From assembly GCA_942491115.1 (NCBI GenBank), contig CALNZV010000020.1, positions 1,178,001 to 1,242,000 on the forward strand: a stretch of DNA of 64,000 nt. The letters are read 5' to 3'. The translations under genes and the position numbers were made by a program. Each line of letters starts with the position of its first letter. The first letter of the stretch is position 1. Under the pieces are notes generated by a model. The model did not search any database, was not told the origin of the DNA, and saw nothing but the letters and a program-made list of their open reading frames with translations. This document shows, in pieces, positions 1 to 8,742 of the stretch. This DNA comes from CALNZV01 sp942491115 (GTDB lineage: Bacteria > Desulfobacterota > Desulfobacteria > Desulfobacterales > UBA5852).

Positions 1-78
1 CGGCACCGGAAAGCAGGCGGGCGCAGAACACGAAGATTAACCTTCCCTATCGACGTTTAGCGTTTCTTTTCGGATCCA

Positions 79-1497
79 ATGCTCTTGCCTGATCGAGGAC
101 ATCCCGGAATTGTGGTGGCAGCGCTCCGGGGCGGTTCCGGCAAGACCATCCTATCGATCGGCATCACCGCCTCGCTGACCCGGATGGGGCAGCGTATCGC
201 TCCCTTCAAAAAGGGGCCCGACTACATCGATGCAGGCTGGCTCGCTCTGGCGGCGGGCCGCGCCTGCTATAACCTAGACACCTTCCTCATTGACTCCCCC
301 AGCATCCTTCATTCCTATTTCAGCCACTCCAGCGGGTGCGATCTTGCTGTTATCGAGGGCAACCGCGGCCTCTATGACTGCATCGACACCCGGGGAGAAA
401 CCAGCACCGCTGAGCTCTCCAAGCTATTGAAACTGCCTGTGGTTCTGGTGATCGACGGTACCAAGACCACCCGAACCATGGCGGCCGTGGTCAGCGGCTG
501 CAGTATTTTCGATCCCAGCGTCCGGATACGCGGCGTGGTGCTAAACCGGGTCGCCGGCAGTCGACACGAGGGCATACTGCGGAAAAGCATTGAGGAGCAC
601 TGCGGCATTCCGGTGGTGGGGGCCATACCGAGATTTCATCACCAGCGGTTCCCGGAACGGCACATGGGGCTCGTACCGACAGCGGAGCATGAATGGGCGA
701 CGGAGGCCGTCGCCGTTGCCGCCCGCATAGCCGAGGATCACATCGATATCGACGCCATTCTCAATATGGCATCCGAGGTCGAGGCCATCGATGACCGGAT
801 CCTTGATCTTGTGGATCCGGCACCTGTCGGTGTATCTCCTGAGAATCGACCGATGATCGGAGTGATTCAGGACTCGGCATTTCAATTCTATTATCCCGAA
901 AACCTGGAAGCCCTTGAAAATGCCGGAGCGACGCTTGCCTTCATCAGCCCCCTGAATCGGGAAGGCTTTCCCGATTCTATCGACGCATTGTATATCGGTG
1001 GGGGATTTCCTGAGACCCATGCCGCCGAGCTGGCTGCCAACCGTCCGTTTCGGGAACGGGTCAAGGCATTGGCGGAAGACGGGATGCCCATCTACGCCGA
1101 GTGCGGTGGACTCATGTATCTGGGAGAGCGGCTGGAACTCGAATCGGGGAGTTTTGAGATGGCCGGGATCCTTCCTTTGGTGTTCGGTTTTTCCAGTCGG
1201 CCCCAGGGCCACGGGTACACCCTGCTGAGGGTGGAGCGCCACAATCCCTTTTTTGCGTCAGGCACGGAACTCAAAGGCCATGAGTTCCACTACTCCAGTG
1301 TGCTTGAATTCAGGGGCCGGGAATCGGACTTTGCCTATACCATGACCCGGGGAACCGGGCTGTACAAGGGAAAAGACGGTTTATGTTATAAAAACGTTCT
1401 GGCCACCTACACCCACCTCCACGCCCTGGGCACCCCCGGCTGGGCACCGGCCTTGACGGCCGCCGCCGTATCCTATCGGAAACAAAAAGGGCGATAA
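79..1497 (+). CDS. cbiA: Cobyrinate a,c-diamide synthase (CbiA/CobB family)
   Basis: Amidates the a- and c-acetate side chains of cobyrinate (or hydrogenobyrinate) using glutamine and ATP, in cytoplasmic cobalamin synthesis. The N-terminal half is a dethiobiotin-synthetase-like ATPase with a P-loop GGSGKT near residue 19 and the KKGPDYID substrate motif near residue 44. The C-terminal half is a class I glutamine amidotransferase with YIGGGFPE and the nucleophile-cysteine motif YAECGGLMYL, and a late His-Glu region (GHEFHYS). At 472 residues it has the family's usual length. Cobalamin demand fits the corrinoid-dependent acetyl-CoA pathway suggested by genes at 40-46 kb. No clear Shine-Dalgarno precedes the ATG, and the first 78 bases of the window may hold the tail of an upstream gene. 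Ni-sirohydrochlorin amidation (CfbB) is a less likely alternative. Confidence 0.9.
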   Translation: MLLPDRGHPGIVVAALRGGSGKTILSIGITASLTRMGQRIAPFKKGPDYIDAGWLALAAGRACYNLDTFLIDSPSILHSYFSHSSGCDLAVIEGNRGLYDCIDTRGETSTAELSKLLKLPVVLVIDGTKTTRTMAAVVSGCSIFDPSVRIRGVVLNRVAGSRHEGILRKSIEEHCGIPVVGAIPRFHHQRFPERHMGLVPTAEHEWATEAVAVAARIAEDHIDIDAILNMASEVEAIDDRILDLVDPAPVGVSPENRPMIGVIQDSAFQFYYPENLEALENAGATLAFISPLNREGFPDSIDALYIGGGFPETHAAELAANRPFRERVKALAEDGMPIYAECGGLMYLGERLELESGSFEMAGILPLVFGFSSRPQGHGYTLLRVERHNPFFASGTELKGHEFHYSSVLEFRGRESDFAYTMTRGTGLYKGKDGLCYKNVLATYTHLHALGTPGWAPALTAAAVSYRKQKGR

Positions 1498-1516
1498 GCC
1501 GGCTGTGTTGCCGGCT
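1497..1516. terminator. Short GC-rich hairpin between convergent genes
   Basis: A 7-bp perfect stem (AGCCGGC/GCCGGCT) with a 6-nt loop overlaps the stop codon region of the cobyrinate amidase gene. On the minus strand a run of five T lies about 8 nt beyond the stem. It could end transcription of the convergent cytochrome gene, but the T-run is not adjacent, so this is a weak call. Confidence 0.3.
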
Positions 1517-1546
1517 CTCGCCCGGGTATGGACGCCGATTTGGAAA

Positions 1547-2017
1547 CTATTTGGTCTTGGGGTGGCACTTGGTGCAGGTGGTCGGTGCCGCTTTGGTCTT
1601 GTTTTCTTTGTTAAAGGTTTTGTGGCAGGCGATGCAGTTCATGTGAATCGCCTCGGCATGGTATTCCAACTTTTTCTTGTTTTGCTCTTCTTTCGACAGG
1701 TCTTTAATCGCTTTTTTCTCGTCTTTTCCCATCTGTCCGGGTTTTTTATGGCACTCGATGCAGGATTGGACGGGATCGCCCTCCTTGAGTTCCAGGGGCT
1801 TTCCGTTCTCGTCATGATGGCATTCGCCGCAGGTGGCACCGTAATCGACCGAATGCTTCTTGTGGGAGAATTCAACGATGCCTTTGGTGTGTTCGTAGGC
1901 GGGATTCTCCATCACAATGACATCCGCGACTTCACCTGAGGATGCCAGCAGTCCGGCCGAGAAACAAAAAATCGCGATAGCGGCGACGGCCAACAACAGA
2001 AATGGTTTCCCTTTCAT
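1547..2017 (-). CDS. Tetrahaem cytochrome c3 (class III cytochrome c)
   Basis: Periplasmic low-potential electron carrier that, in sulfate reducers, shuttles electrons between hydrogenases or formate dehydrogenases and membrane redox complexes. The 156-residue product starts with a signal peptide (Lys-rich start, hydrophobic core to about residue 22). It then has exactly four CxxCH haem sites (CGECH, CIECH, CIACH, CTKCH) and the upstream histidines typical of bis-His ligation (FSHKKH). The start used here is preceded by GGAGG about 12 nt upstream. A longer frame begins 75 nt earlier but has no signal-like start. A possible sigma-70 promoter lies at 2083-2111. It is monocistronic, convergent with the cobyrinate amidase gene. 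Confidence 0.92.
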   Translation of the reverse strand: MKGKPFLLLAVAAIAIFCFSAGLLASSGEVADVIVMENPAYEHTKGIVEFSHKKHSVDYGATCGECHHDENGKPLELKEGDPVQSCIECHKKPGQMGKDEKKAIKDLSKEEQNKKKLEYHAEAIHMNCIACHKTFNKENKTKAAPTTCTKCHPKTK

Positions 2018-2082
2018 AAGACCCTTATACCTCCCTTTCCGTTTGATGTTTTCCCATCTGTTATGGGACAAACCGAGGAAAA

Positions 2083-2111
2083 ACGCTATCAAATCCTCCG
2101 ATCACTGTCAA
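2083..2111 (-). promoter_or_regulatory. Candidate sigma-70 promoter of the cytochrome c3 gene
   Basis: On the minus strand a perfect TTGACA (2106-2111) is followed after 17 nt by TAGCGT (2083-2088, three matches to TATAAT). The predicted start would give a leader of about 60 nt before the cytochrome ATG. The -35 is convincing and the -10 is poor. Confidence 0.4.
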
Positions 2112-2249
2112 TGCAAAGACGTCCGCTGATCATGGGATGTCGATATTCTGAGCGGGTGTCTGAGGGAAGGTTTCAATGGGTCGGACGAGTGGCCTCCTCC
2201 TTTTGTCGACACCCCTGTTCAACAATGTGTCGATTCCGGTGTTGGGCCA

Positions 2250-3974
2250 TCAGGGGGGAAGCTCGGTGTTCATCAACGCCACAGCCGTCTGGTGGCCGAT
2301 TTCCAGGGCATCGAATTGGTCCACCAGGGGCGCCAGCCGTTCCGCCTCCTGCTGGACATAGTCATAAAGGGGAAGAAACCCGCGATCGATATCGTCGTAT
2401 AGCAAATGAAGCTTGGCCGACAGCCGCTCGTCGAGTTCCTGCTCGAAGGCCTCGCCTCCTCGGTCGAGGCCCCGTTCGAACTGCTGGATAATTTTTTTCT
2501 TTCGGACAAACAGGACACCCCCGGCCAGGAAAAGACCGGCGCCGGTTAGCAACCCCCCGGTAATATCGAAGAATATGGAGTGGGTGACGGCAAGAATCAC
2601 GGCCCCGACAGCGGTGAGAATGCCCCCCCCCATCAGCGTCGGCGCGATGGATTCGGGGTCATGCTCAAGGGTTTTTATCAAGGTGTCCTTTCCGTCAAAC
2701 TCGCTGATTCGCTCCCTAACCGTCTGGATGACTTCCAGGCGCCGCTGGCTGATTCTGGAAAAGAGGTCGTCGTCGGTATGGGTGGGGCTGACTTCTTTGG
2801 TCAGGTTGGTGCGAAGGCTCTGGAGCATTTGTCTGACACCGTCGGCGAAATGTTCCGCGCCCTCTTCGGTAATCCGGTTGAAGTCGTCCTTCAGGCGAAT
2901 CTCCAGAGAATGCTGCAGTTCAGAGAGCCACGATTGGATGGACCGTTTCCGGTCGAAGATGGACCGAAAGGACATCTGAAATATACTGCCCACGGACAAC
3001 CCTTCACGGAGTTCGACTTTGATATCGCCAGCGGTTTTACGGTAGCGCTCTGACAATCGTTTGATCAGGCTCTGGAGTTCGTAGGCGGATTGCTGATGGC
3101 TGGCGGATAATCGCTTTTTGATGCCGGATACTATTTCTATATCGCCTTGCAGGGCTTCCCGGCGGTCTTTCATTGATTGACCGACCTGTGCCAGCACCTG
3201 GCTTGTGGCGTCGAGAATGGATTCGAGTTTCAATCGATACTGGCGACCACCGGTAACCGTGCTGCGGATGTAGGCGCGGACGGCCTCGAATCCGCTTCCG
3301 GGGCTACCGTTGAAAGCCTTTTCTGCAGAGGTGACGAAGATCTCGGGGTCAGGGATTCGCTTCTCACGGGCAAGGTCCCGAACCTTTTCCGCATTGGTTG
3401 TTAATTCGTCTTCTCGGGCAAGATCCGCCTGCTGGAGAACGATGATAATTTTACGCCGCCATTCCTCCTGGATGAAATCGATTAGATCCCAGGCGGTCTG
3501 GGTATAAGGATTCTTGGCCGGAAATACCAGAATCACCAGATCGCTGTTGGGAACGAAATTCCGGGTAATCTCCTGGTGGTTCTCGATGACGGTGTTGGTT
3601 CCGGGTGTATCGACGATGGCGACGGATTTTAAAATGGGCAGTGGCCGGCCGATTCGTTTTAAAAAGGGGCCTGCCGATTCCTCGAAGGGAGATTCTGCGT
3701 AAACGATTTGTTGAATGATATCCGTGCACGGGGCAGCGTCCACGGCACAGACATCTTCTCCAAGAAGGGCATTGATAAAACTACTTTTGCCGGATTTGAC
3801 TTCCCCGACCACGACGAAGAGAAAGGGGGCATGAAGACTGGTCCGAAGCTGTTGGACGATGGCGGATTGGACGTCGACATCGAGGGTCATCAGAAACGTG
3901 TGAAAGGTGCTTAGGTAGCCGTCGACATGGGCTTGAAGCGTTGAGAAGGTATCGCCTAGAATGTCATGGGCCAA
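2250..3974 (-). CDS. Bacterial dynamin-like GTPase
   Basis: Large membrane-remodelling GTPase of the dynamin superfamily, 574 residues. The G domain has the P-loop GEVKSGKS near residue 57, a downstream Thr in a PCTDII context (switch I), G3 DTPGTN near residue 122 and a probable G4 LQQAD near 182. Long helical segments follow (stalk-like, about 240-440). Near residues 450-490 a pair of hydrophobic segments separated by a few residues forms a helical hairpin, as in membrane-anchored bacterial dynamin-like proteins. A further coiled region follows. Start is TTG with GGAGG 7 nt upstream; no ATG start fits. It stands alone between the cytochrome gene and tatC. The specific membrane process it serves is unknown. 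Confidence 0.8.
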   Translation of the reverse strand: MAHDILGDTFSTLQAHVDGYLSTFHTFLMTLDVDVQSAIVQQLRTSLHAPFLFVVVGEVKSGKSSFINALLGEDVCAVDAAPCTDIIQQIVYAESPFEESAGPFLKRIGRPLPILKSVAIVDTPGTNTVIENHQEITRNFVPNSDLVILVFPAKNPYTQTAWDLIDFIQEEWRRKIIIVLQQADLAREDELTTNAEKVRDLAREKRIPDPEIFVTSAEKAFNGSPGSGFEAVRAYIRSTVTGGRQYRLKLESILDATSQVLAQVGQSMKDRREALQGDIEIVSGIKKRLSASHQQSAYELQSLIKRLSERYRKTAGDIKVELREGLSVGSIFQMSFRSIFDRKRSIQSWLSELQHSLEIRLKDDFNRITEEGAEHFADGVRQMLQSLRTNLTKEVSPTHTDDDLFSRISQRRLEVIQTVRERISEFDGKDTLIKTLEHDPESIAPTLMGGGILTAVGAVILAVTHSIFFDITGGLLTGAGLFLAGGVLFVRKKKIIQQFERGLDRGGEAFEQELDERLSAKLHLLYDDIDRGFLPLYDYVQQEAERLAPLVDQFDALEIGHQTAVALMNTELPP

Positions 3975-4234
3975 GAAGCGTCCTCCGTGGCAACGGGTAA
4001 GGGATTAATGGCTGATCATTAGGACATTCCCCATAAAAAGGCAAAAGAAAAGATATGGCGAATACCGGCGCCTTTCAGGGTGGGTGTCGGGCACTCCCCA
4101 AAGGAGTGTCGAAGAAAACGTCGGTGTATGGGTTCGATTGGGAAAGACGGAGTCGGCGTCGTTTCCGGGGAAGAGCCACATACCGGAAGAGTGCTTGGAG
4201 AGGGGTGCGGCGGCGTTGGTTACCCCGCCCGGGT

Positions 4235-4996
4235 TCATCCCTGATCGGTCTCTTCCGTTTTATCCGCTTCTGAGTCCGGTGATCGGGTGAAGATCCTGGC
4301 GCCAATGATGCTGATTTCATAGAGCACCATCAGGGGCAGCGCCATCATGACCTGGGTCACCACATCCGGCGGTGTGATGATCGCGGCCCCGGCGAAGAAT
4401 AGCAGTATAGCGTATTTGCGGTTTTTCTTTAGAAAATCGACACTGACAATACCCAGTCTTGCCATAAAGGTGAGCACGAGGGGCAATTCGAATACCACCC
4501 CGAAGGCCAATAGCAACTTCGCGGAGAAGGAGAGGTATTCTTTCATTGACGGCATCGGCCGAATGGTGTCGGTGGCAAACCCAAGAAAGAATTGAAATCC
4601 CAGTGGGAAAACGAGGAAATAACCAAACAGTGCCCCCCCAACGAAAAAGAACGTCGATAGAAAGACGATGGGCAGCATGATCTTCTTTTCTTTTTCATAG
4701 AGGCCCGGAGCCACGAACATCCAAAACTGGTAGAGCAGAACGGGAGATGCCAGCATGATGCCAGCCAGAAAAGCCACTTTGAGATAGGTAAAAAAGGCTT
4801 CCGGAAGACCGGTGAAGATGAGGGTGTCGCCCTCCCCCATCACTTGGGTCAGCGGGCGGACCAGGATCTGAAACAAGTGCTCTTTAAACCCGTAGGATGC
4901 GGCAAATCCCACCCCAACAGCAATGAAACAGACGATGAGCCGTTTCCTGAGTTCTTCGAGATGAGCGGGAAACGGAATCTTGTCATCCTCATGCAT
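4235..4996 (-). CDS. tatC: Twin-arginine translocase subunit TatC
   Basis: Inner-membrane receptor of the Tat pathway, which binds twin-arginine signal peptides and with TatB exports folded, cofactor-loaded proteins. The 253-residue protein has the N-terminal HLEELRKRL motif near residue 11, six hydrophobic transmembrane segments and the conserved FxxPLGFQFFLGF region. The chosen ATG overlaps the end of tatB by 8 bp; a longer frame extends inside tatB and is unlikely. Cotranscription with tatB is expected from the overlap. A Tat system fits an organism with periplasmic molybdo- or nickel-enzymes, and the neighbouring mltA product carries a twin-arginine-like signal. Confidence 0.95.
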   Translation of the reverse strand: MHEDDKIPFPAHLEELRKRLIVCFIAVGVGFAASYGFKEHLFQILVRPLTQVMGEGDTLIFTGLPEAFFTYLKVAFLAGIMLASPVLLYQFWMFVAPGLYEKEKKIMLPIVFLSTFFFVGGALFGYFLVFPLGFQFFLGFATDTIRPMPSMKEYLSFSAKLLLAFGVVFELPLVLTFMARLGIVSVDFLKKNRKYAILLFFAGAAIITPPDVVTQVMMALPLMVLYEISIIGARIFTRSPDSEADKTEETDQG

Positions 4997-5336
4997 CGGG
5001 ACGATCTCCTGGAGGGTCTTGGGATGACGCGGCGGCATCGTCTTCCTTGCCATCCGCCTTTGGGCCGGCAGCACTGGGCTTGGGGTCGGTGGATGAGTCC
5101 ACCGGATTGAGGGTCACGACATCCCTGACATCGGTTTTCAGTTCGTCGAATGACTGGCGGACATCTTTGAAATCCTCGTTGACATCAAATGATTCTTTGA
5201 TTTCCCTGGTCGCCTTGCGGAATTCATTCATGGCTCTGCCCAAGGATTTGGCGAGATCCGGCAGTTTTTTGGGGCCGATGACCACCAGGGCAATGGCGAG
5301 GATCAGGATGAGTTCCGGCATGCCGATTCCGAACAT
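4989..5336 (-). CDS. tatB: Twin-arginine translocase subunit TatB (TatA/B family)
   Basis: Single-span membrane protein that forms the Tat receptor complex with TatC. The 115-residue product begins MFGIGMPEL, keeping the acidic residue of the TatB N-terminus. It has one hydrophobic span (about 7-21), the hinge GPKKLP and an amphipathic helix, then an acidic, Pro/Ser-rich tail. The ATG is preceded by AAGGAG at 8 nt. TatA and TatB are hard to separate by sequence; adjacency to tatC and the length beyond 100 residues favour TatB. A candidate promoter lies 135 nt upstream (5471-5500). Confidence 0.87.
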   Translation of the reverse strand: MFGIGMPELILILAIALVVIGPKKLPDLAKSLGRAMNEFRKATREIKESFDVNEDFKDVRQSFDELKTDVRDVVTLNPVDSSTDPKPSAAGPKADGKEDDAAASSQDPPGDRPDA

Positions 5337-5470
5337 CTCAGCGCTCCTTAACGATGATACGGTGACGGGCGGGCTATGCGTCGCCCCAAAGCCTCGGGAC
5401 TCTTCAGGGCGGCCATCTGTTGGGCGATTTCCGTGAAGATCCAACAGCGGCCGGGTAAGTGGAAGTCGGA

Positions 5471-5500
5471 ATTAGTACTGTGTTTCCCGGTTGCCGTCAA
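5471..5500 (-). promoter_or_regulatory. Candidate promoter of tatBC
   Basis: Minus-strand TTGACG (5495-5500) is followed after 18 nt by ACTAAT (5471-5476, four matches to TATAAT). It lies between mltA and tatB and points at tatB, so tatBC probably has its own promoter and is not only read through from the mltA operon. Confidence 0.45.
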
Positions 5501-5565
5501 GCCCGTCTCACGGTGAATCACCGCCCCGAATGGCGCTCGGGGGCCACCGGGTCGAGGGGTGCCAT

Positions 5566-6804
5566 TCAGGTGTCGCCTCCATCCCTTTTCGATACCAGGA
5601 AATAAAGGCCACCTGGATGCTTCATATGGCCGGCAGCCGTTTTGGCATAGGGGCCGGCTCCCCAGAACAGGTCCACCCGGCCTGCCCCCCGAATGGCGCC
5701 CCCGGTATCCTGATTGAGCACAAACCGTTGCAGCGGGGACCAGCCGCCGATCTGACCTTCGTCATGAACCAGGGGTTTTTCCGTGTGGATATAAGCCAGC
5801 GCTCCTGGGGGGAAAAGGCGGCTGTCAGTGGCGATGCTGCGACCGGCAGTGAGTTCGACGCCGATGTAGCCAAGGGGTTCCCCGGTGCCTCTTCGGAAGA
5901 AGACAAAACTCGGATCGTCATTGAGCATTCGTGAAATGTCCTCCGGGTGGTCTCTGAAATATTCTCTGATCCGCTGCAAGGACATTTCTTCCTTGCTGAC
6001 CTTTCCTTCTTCGATGAGGCGTCGACCGACCAAATGGGAGGCGCGGTCGTTCTTTCCGGCATACTGAAGGCGCACCGTCTGACCTTCCGGGGTATGGATC
6101 ATGCCGGACCCCTGTACCTGAAGAATGTAAAGATCGACGGGATCCGTCAACCAAGCAATGATCGGTGCCTTGCCCGAAAGCGCGTCCCTTTCCACAATGT
6201 CTTTGCGGGTATAATAGGGGACAAGGGTGTTGCCTTCCAAGCGACCGCGGATCCGTTGCCCGGAAAACTGGGTTGAAAACAAGGAGAGATCGACGTTGAT
6301 GAGATCTTCGGGCAGTCCGTAAACAGGAACACCATACCCGGGCCGCGGGTGCAGACTGCCATTGTACTGGGGTTCGAAATACCCCGTGAAGAGAACATCC
6401 CCTCCGGGAGACCGCCCCGGCGAGCGGTAGACGAGGTAGTGGTCTTGAACGAATCGGTTGAGTTCATCCCGGTCCGGTTGGGTTCGGATGAAGGACCGGA
6501 ATCGTTCGAGGGACAGGGCCAGATGTCGGGCGCTGTAATTGTCGGATCCGAAGGCGATCATCCGGTCCTGGGGAATCTTGGAATAATACAGGAGGCTCTG
6601 CTGGATACTGCGCTCGAGTTCGTCAAAATCCATGTCGTCAGAAAAATCCGGGAAATCGGCATCGCGAACCAGGTACAGGGGCTCTGTGGGTGGGGCGGAA
6701 GGGGTGACCGGGGCTTTCTGGGTGCATCCTATCAGTCCGGCGGTCGCGACAATAAGCCCCATGAGAAAGAGTCGTCGGTTAATGACGTCAAGAAACGGCT
6801 TCAT
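5566..6804 (-). CDS. mltA: Membrane-bound lytic murein transglycosylase A (MltA), Tat-like lipoprotein signal
   Basis: Cleaves the glycan strands of peptidoglycan, leaving 1,6-anhydromuramoyl ends, from the periplasmic face of the outer membrane. The 412-residue protein has a signal with adjacent arginines (INRRLFLMG, residues 8-16) and a lipobox LIGC (Cys27). The MltA domain follows, and the C-terminal 3D domain holds the motif DTGGAIRGAGRVDLFWG with the catalytic Asp. The start was chosen at an ATG preceded by GAGG; it overlaps rmuC by 17 bp, indicating one operon. The RRxFL-like signal plus lipobox suggests export as a folded Tat lipoprotein, with tatBC encoded next door. The Tat assignment is inference. 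Confidence 0.9.
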   Translation of the reverse strand: MKPFLDVINRRLFLMGLIVATAGLIGCTQKAPVTPSAPPTEPLYLVRDADFPDFSDDMDFDELERSIQQSLLYYSKIPQDRMIAFGSDNYSARHLALSLERFRSFIRTQPDRDELNRFVQDHYLVYRSPGRSPGGDVLFTGYFEPQYNGSLHPRPGYGVPVYGLPEDLINVDLSLFSTQFSGQRIRGRLEGNTLVPYYTRKDIVERDALSGKAPIIAWLTDPVDLYILQVQGSGMIHTPEGQTVRLQYAGKNDRASHLVGRRLIEEGKVSKEEMSLQRIREYFRDHPEDISRMLNDDPSFVFFRRGTGEPLGYIGVELTAGRSIATDSRLFPPGALAYIHTEKPLVHDEGQIGGWSPLQRFVLNQDTGGAIRGAGRVDLFWGAGPYAKTAAGHMKHPGGLYFLVSKRDGGDT

Positions 6805-8233
6805 CGGTGTCCTCACCTCTTGGAACGATGGGTAGGGCCGGCAGGGACTCGACGGCCGGCAGGTCCTGGTTGTCGTTTCCTTTGAGGCCGAACGCCTCGA
6901 GTTTGCGGGCAGCAGTGAGGACCCTGCGCTCGAAGGATCCCACGGTTCGGTTGTAGGCGGAAACGGTCTGTCCGATTTCCTTCCCGAGGGCATGGAAATG
7001 GCCAGTGATCACCCGCAGGCGGACATAGAGCTCCTGGCCAAGTTCCCAAATAAGACGGGCATTTTCGGTGGCCTTCTCCTGGCGCCATCCGAAAGCGACG
7101 GCTTTCAGCAAGGAAATCAGGGTTGTCGGTGTGGCCAAGATCACGTTTCGCTTCGCAGCCTCTTCGATCAGGAGTGGGTTCTGGCCGAGGGCTGCGGAGA
7201 AAAAATGCTCTCCGGGAATAAAAAGCACCACGAATTCGGGTGTGGGTTGGAATTGGGACCAATAGGCTTTTCTCGACAGCTGTTGAACATGAGAGAAGAC
7301 GTGGGCGGCGTGCTGCCGAAGGCAGTGTTCCCGGTGAGCGTCGGTTTCGGCCTCCAGGGCGTCCAGGTAGGCGCTGAGGGGAACCTTTGCGTCAACCACG
7401 ACCTGGCGGGCCCCGGGCAGGTGAACGACCAGATCAGGCCGAATTCGGCCGTCGGCACCATCCACGGACGGCTGTTCGATAAAGTCGCAGTGGGACTGCA
7501 TGCCGGAGAGCTCCGCTACCCGCTTCAGGGTGAGTTCGCCCCATCGCCCCCTCACCTGGGGGGTTCTGAGGGCGGTTGCCAGGCGGCCGGTCTCTTTTTG
7601 CAGGAGTTCCTGGGTGCGGACGAGGGTTTTCATCTGCTGGGAGATGCTGCCGTAAGCCGCCTCCCGCACCCGCTCCATTTCCTTTATCTGGTTGTCGTAG
7701 CGGTCCAGGCTTTCCTTCAGAGGCTGGATCATCTGGCCGACGGTATGGCCCCGGGCATCCAGATCGGCTTTGGCATTTTCCACGACGGGTGCTAAGACGC
7801 GTTGGGCGAGATCCATAAAGGCGGCGTTATTGTCCTTCAACGCGGCTGCAGAGAGGGCTTGATATGTATCCCGCAGACGGCTGTGGGCGTCTTCGAGCCA
7901 AGCAATCCGTTCCCGGGATTCCATCCGATCCTGCCGGATAATGGTTTCGAGTTTGGCCGAGCGCCGAGACAGCTCCCGAAGATGGTCTTCACGGTCCTGC
8001 AAGGCGTTCTCCAGTTCGGCCAAGCGCTCAAGCCTCACCGAGTCCTCTCCACGGGCTCGGGTCAATTCCAAGATGGTGTCTCGGGCGCTGTCAATGGCAT
8101 CGGATTCTGCGATGAGCGCTCGACGGTGTCGTCGTCCAAGTACGATCCAGGTCACTAGGCCGGCCATCGAAGCGCCGATCAAAAGGCCGGCGATGGCCCA
8201 AATGAGGTGTTCGGTCGTTGGGAGCGAAATCAT
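6788..8233 (-). CDS. rmuC: DNA recombination protein RmuC homologue
   Basis: RmuC-family protein, 481 residues, thought to be a membrane-anchored nuclease-fold protein limiting inversions at short inverted repeats. It has one N-terminal transmembrane span (about 9-31), a long coiled coil (about 40-210), then the RmuC domain. Visible family motifs are RGRWGELTLKRVAELSGM, PDLVVHLPGARQVVVDAKVPL (PD-(D/E)xK-like core), FVVLFIPGEHFFSAAL and the ATPTTLISLLKAVAFGWRQE stretch. It lies between moaC (30 bp upstream) and mltA (17-bp overlap) in one minus-strand run. No strong Shine-Dalgarno is seen before its ATG. Confidence 0.92.
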   Translation of the reverse strand: MISLPTTEHLIWAIAGLLIGASMAGLVTWIVLGRRHRRALIAESDAIDSARDTILELTRARGEDSVRLERLAELENALQDREDHLRELSRRSAKLETIIRQDRMESRERIAWLEDAHSRLRDTYQALSAAALKDNNAAFMDLAQRVLAPVVENAKADLDARGHTVGQMIQPLKESLDRYDNQIKEMERVREAAYGSISQQMKTLVRTQELLQKETGRLATALRTPQVRGRWGELTLKRVAELSGMQSHCDFIEQPSVDGADGRIRPDLVVHLPGARQVVVDAKVPLSAYLDALEAETDAHREHCLRQHAAHVFSHVQQLSRKAYWSQFQPTPEFVVLFIPGEHFFSAALGQNPLLIEEAAKRNVILATPTTLISLLKAVAFGWRQEKATENARLIWELGQELYVRLRVITGHFHALGKEIGQTVSAYNRTVGSFERRVLTAARKLEAFGLKGNDNQDLPAVESLPALPIVPRGEDTDEAVS

Positions 8234-8262
8234 GGAATGGCTTCTATGGTCGGGGCTCTGTT

Positions 8263-8742
8263 TCAGGGGGTTTTCTTGTATGCACCGCTTTTCCCACCGG
8301 TCTTTTCGAGCAGGCAGACATCGGTGACCGCCATCTCACGGTCGTGGGACTTGCACATGTCGTAGACGGTTAACCCGGCAACGGCTGCCGCGGTGAGGGC
8401 TTCCATTTCCACACCGGTTTTATCCGTGGCCCGAACCAAGGCTTGGATCTGAATGGTGTGGGTTTCAGGGTCCGGAAAGAAATCGACCTGAATGTGACGG
8501 ATGTGAATCGGATGACACATGGGGATCAGCTCATGGGTGCGCTTGGCAGCCATGACGCCGGCGATTCGAGCGGTTTCCAACACGTTGCCCTTTTTGATCC
8601 GGTTGTCGGCGATTCGCTCAAAGGTGTCCGCCGTCATGGAAATCCGCGCTTGAGCCAGAGCCAGCCGGTCTGTGGTGGGCTTTTCAGCCACATCCACCAT
8701 ACGGACATAGCCCTTGTCGTCGATGTGGGTAAATGAGGTCAC
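8263..8742 (-). CDS. moaC: Cyclic pyranopterin monophosphate synthase MoaC
   Basis: Converts 3',8-cyclo-7,8-dihydro-GTP to cyclic pyranopterin monophosphate, the second half of the first step of molybdenum cofactor synthesis. The 159-residue protein carries MVDVAEKPTTDR at the N-terminus, KGNVLETARIAGVMAAKRT, the LIPMCHPI motif and GVEMEALTAAAVAGLTVYDMCK with the active-site Lys region. Start is GTG with GGAGG 8 nt upstream, overlapping the moaE stop as GTGA, which implies translational coupling. MoaA is not encoded in the window. Confidence 0.95.
   Translation of the reverse strand: MTSFTHIDDKGYVRMVDVAEKPTTDRLALAQARISMTADTFERIADNRIKKGNVLETARIAGVMAAKRTHELIPMCHPIHIRHIQVDFFPDPETHTIQIQALVRATDKTGVEMEALTAAAVAGLTVYDMCKSHDREMAVTDVCLLEKTGGKSGAYKKTP

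Noticed and set aside
541..1242. Antisense frame to the cobyrinate amidase gene
   Set aside because: No motifs; the plus-strand product is a full-length family member.
1562..1580. TGGCAC...TGC resembling a sigma-54 promoter
   Set aside because: It lies inside the cytochrome c3 coding region with wrong spacing.
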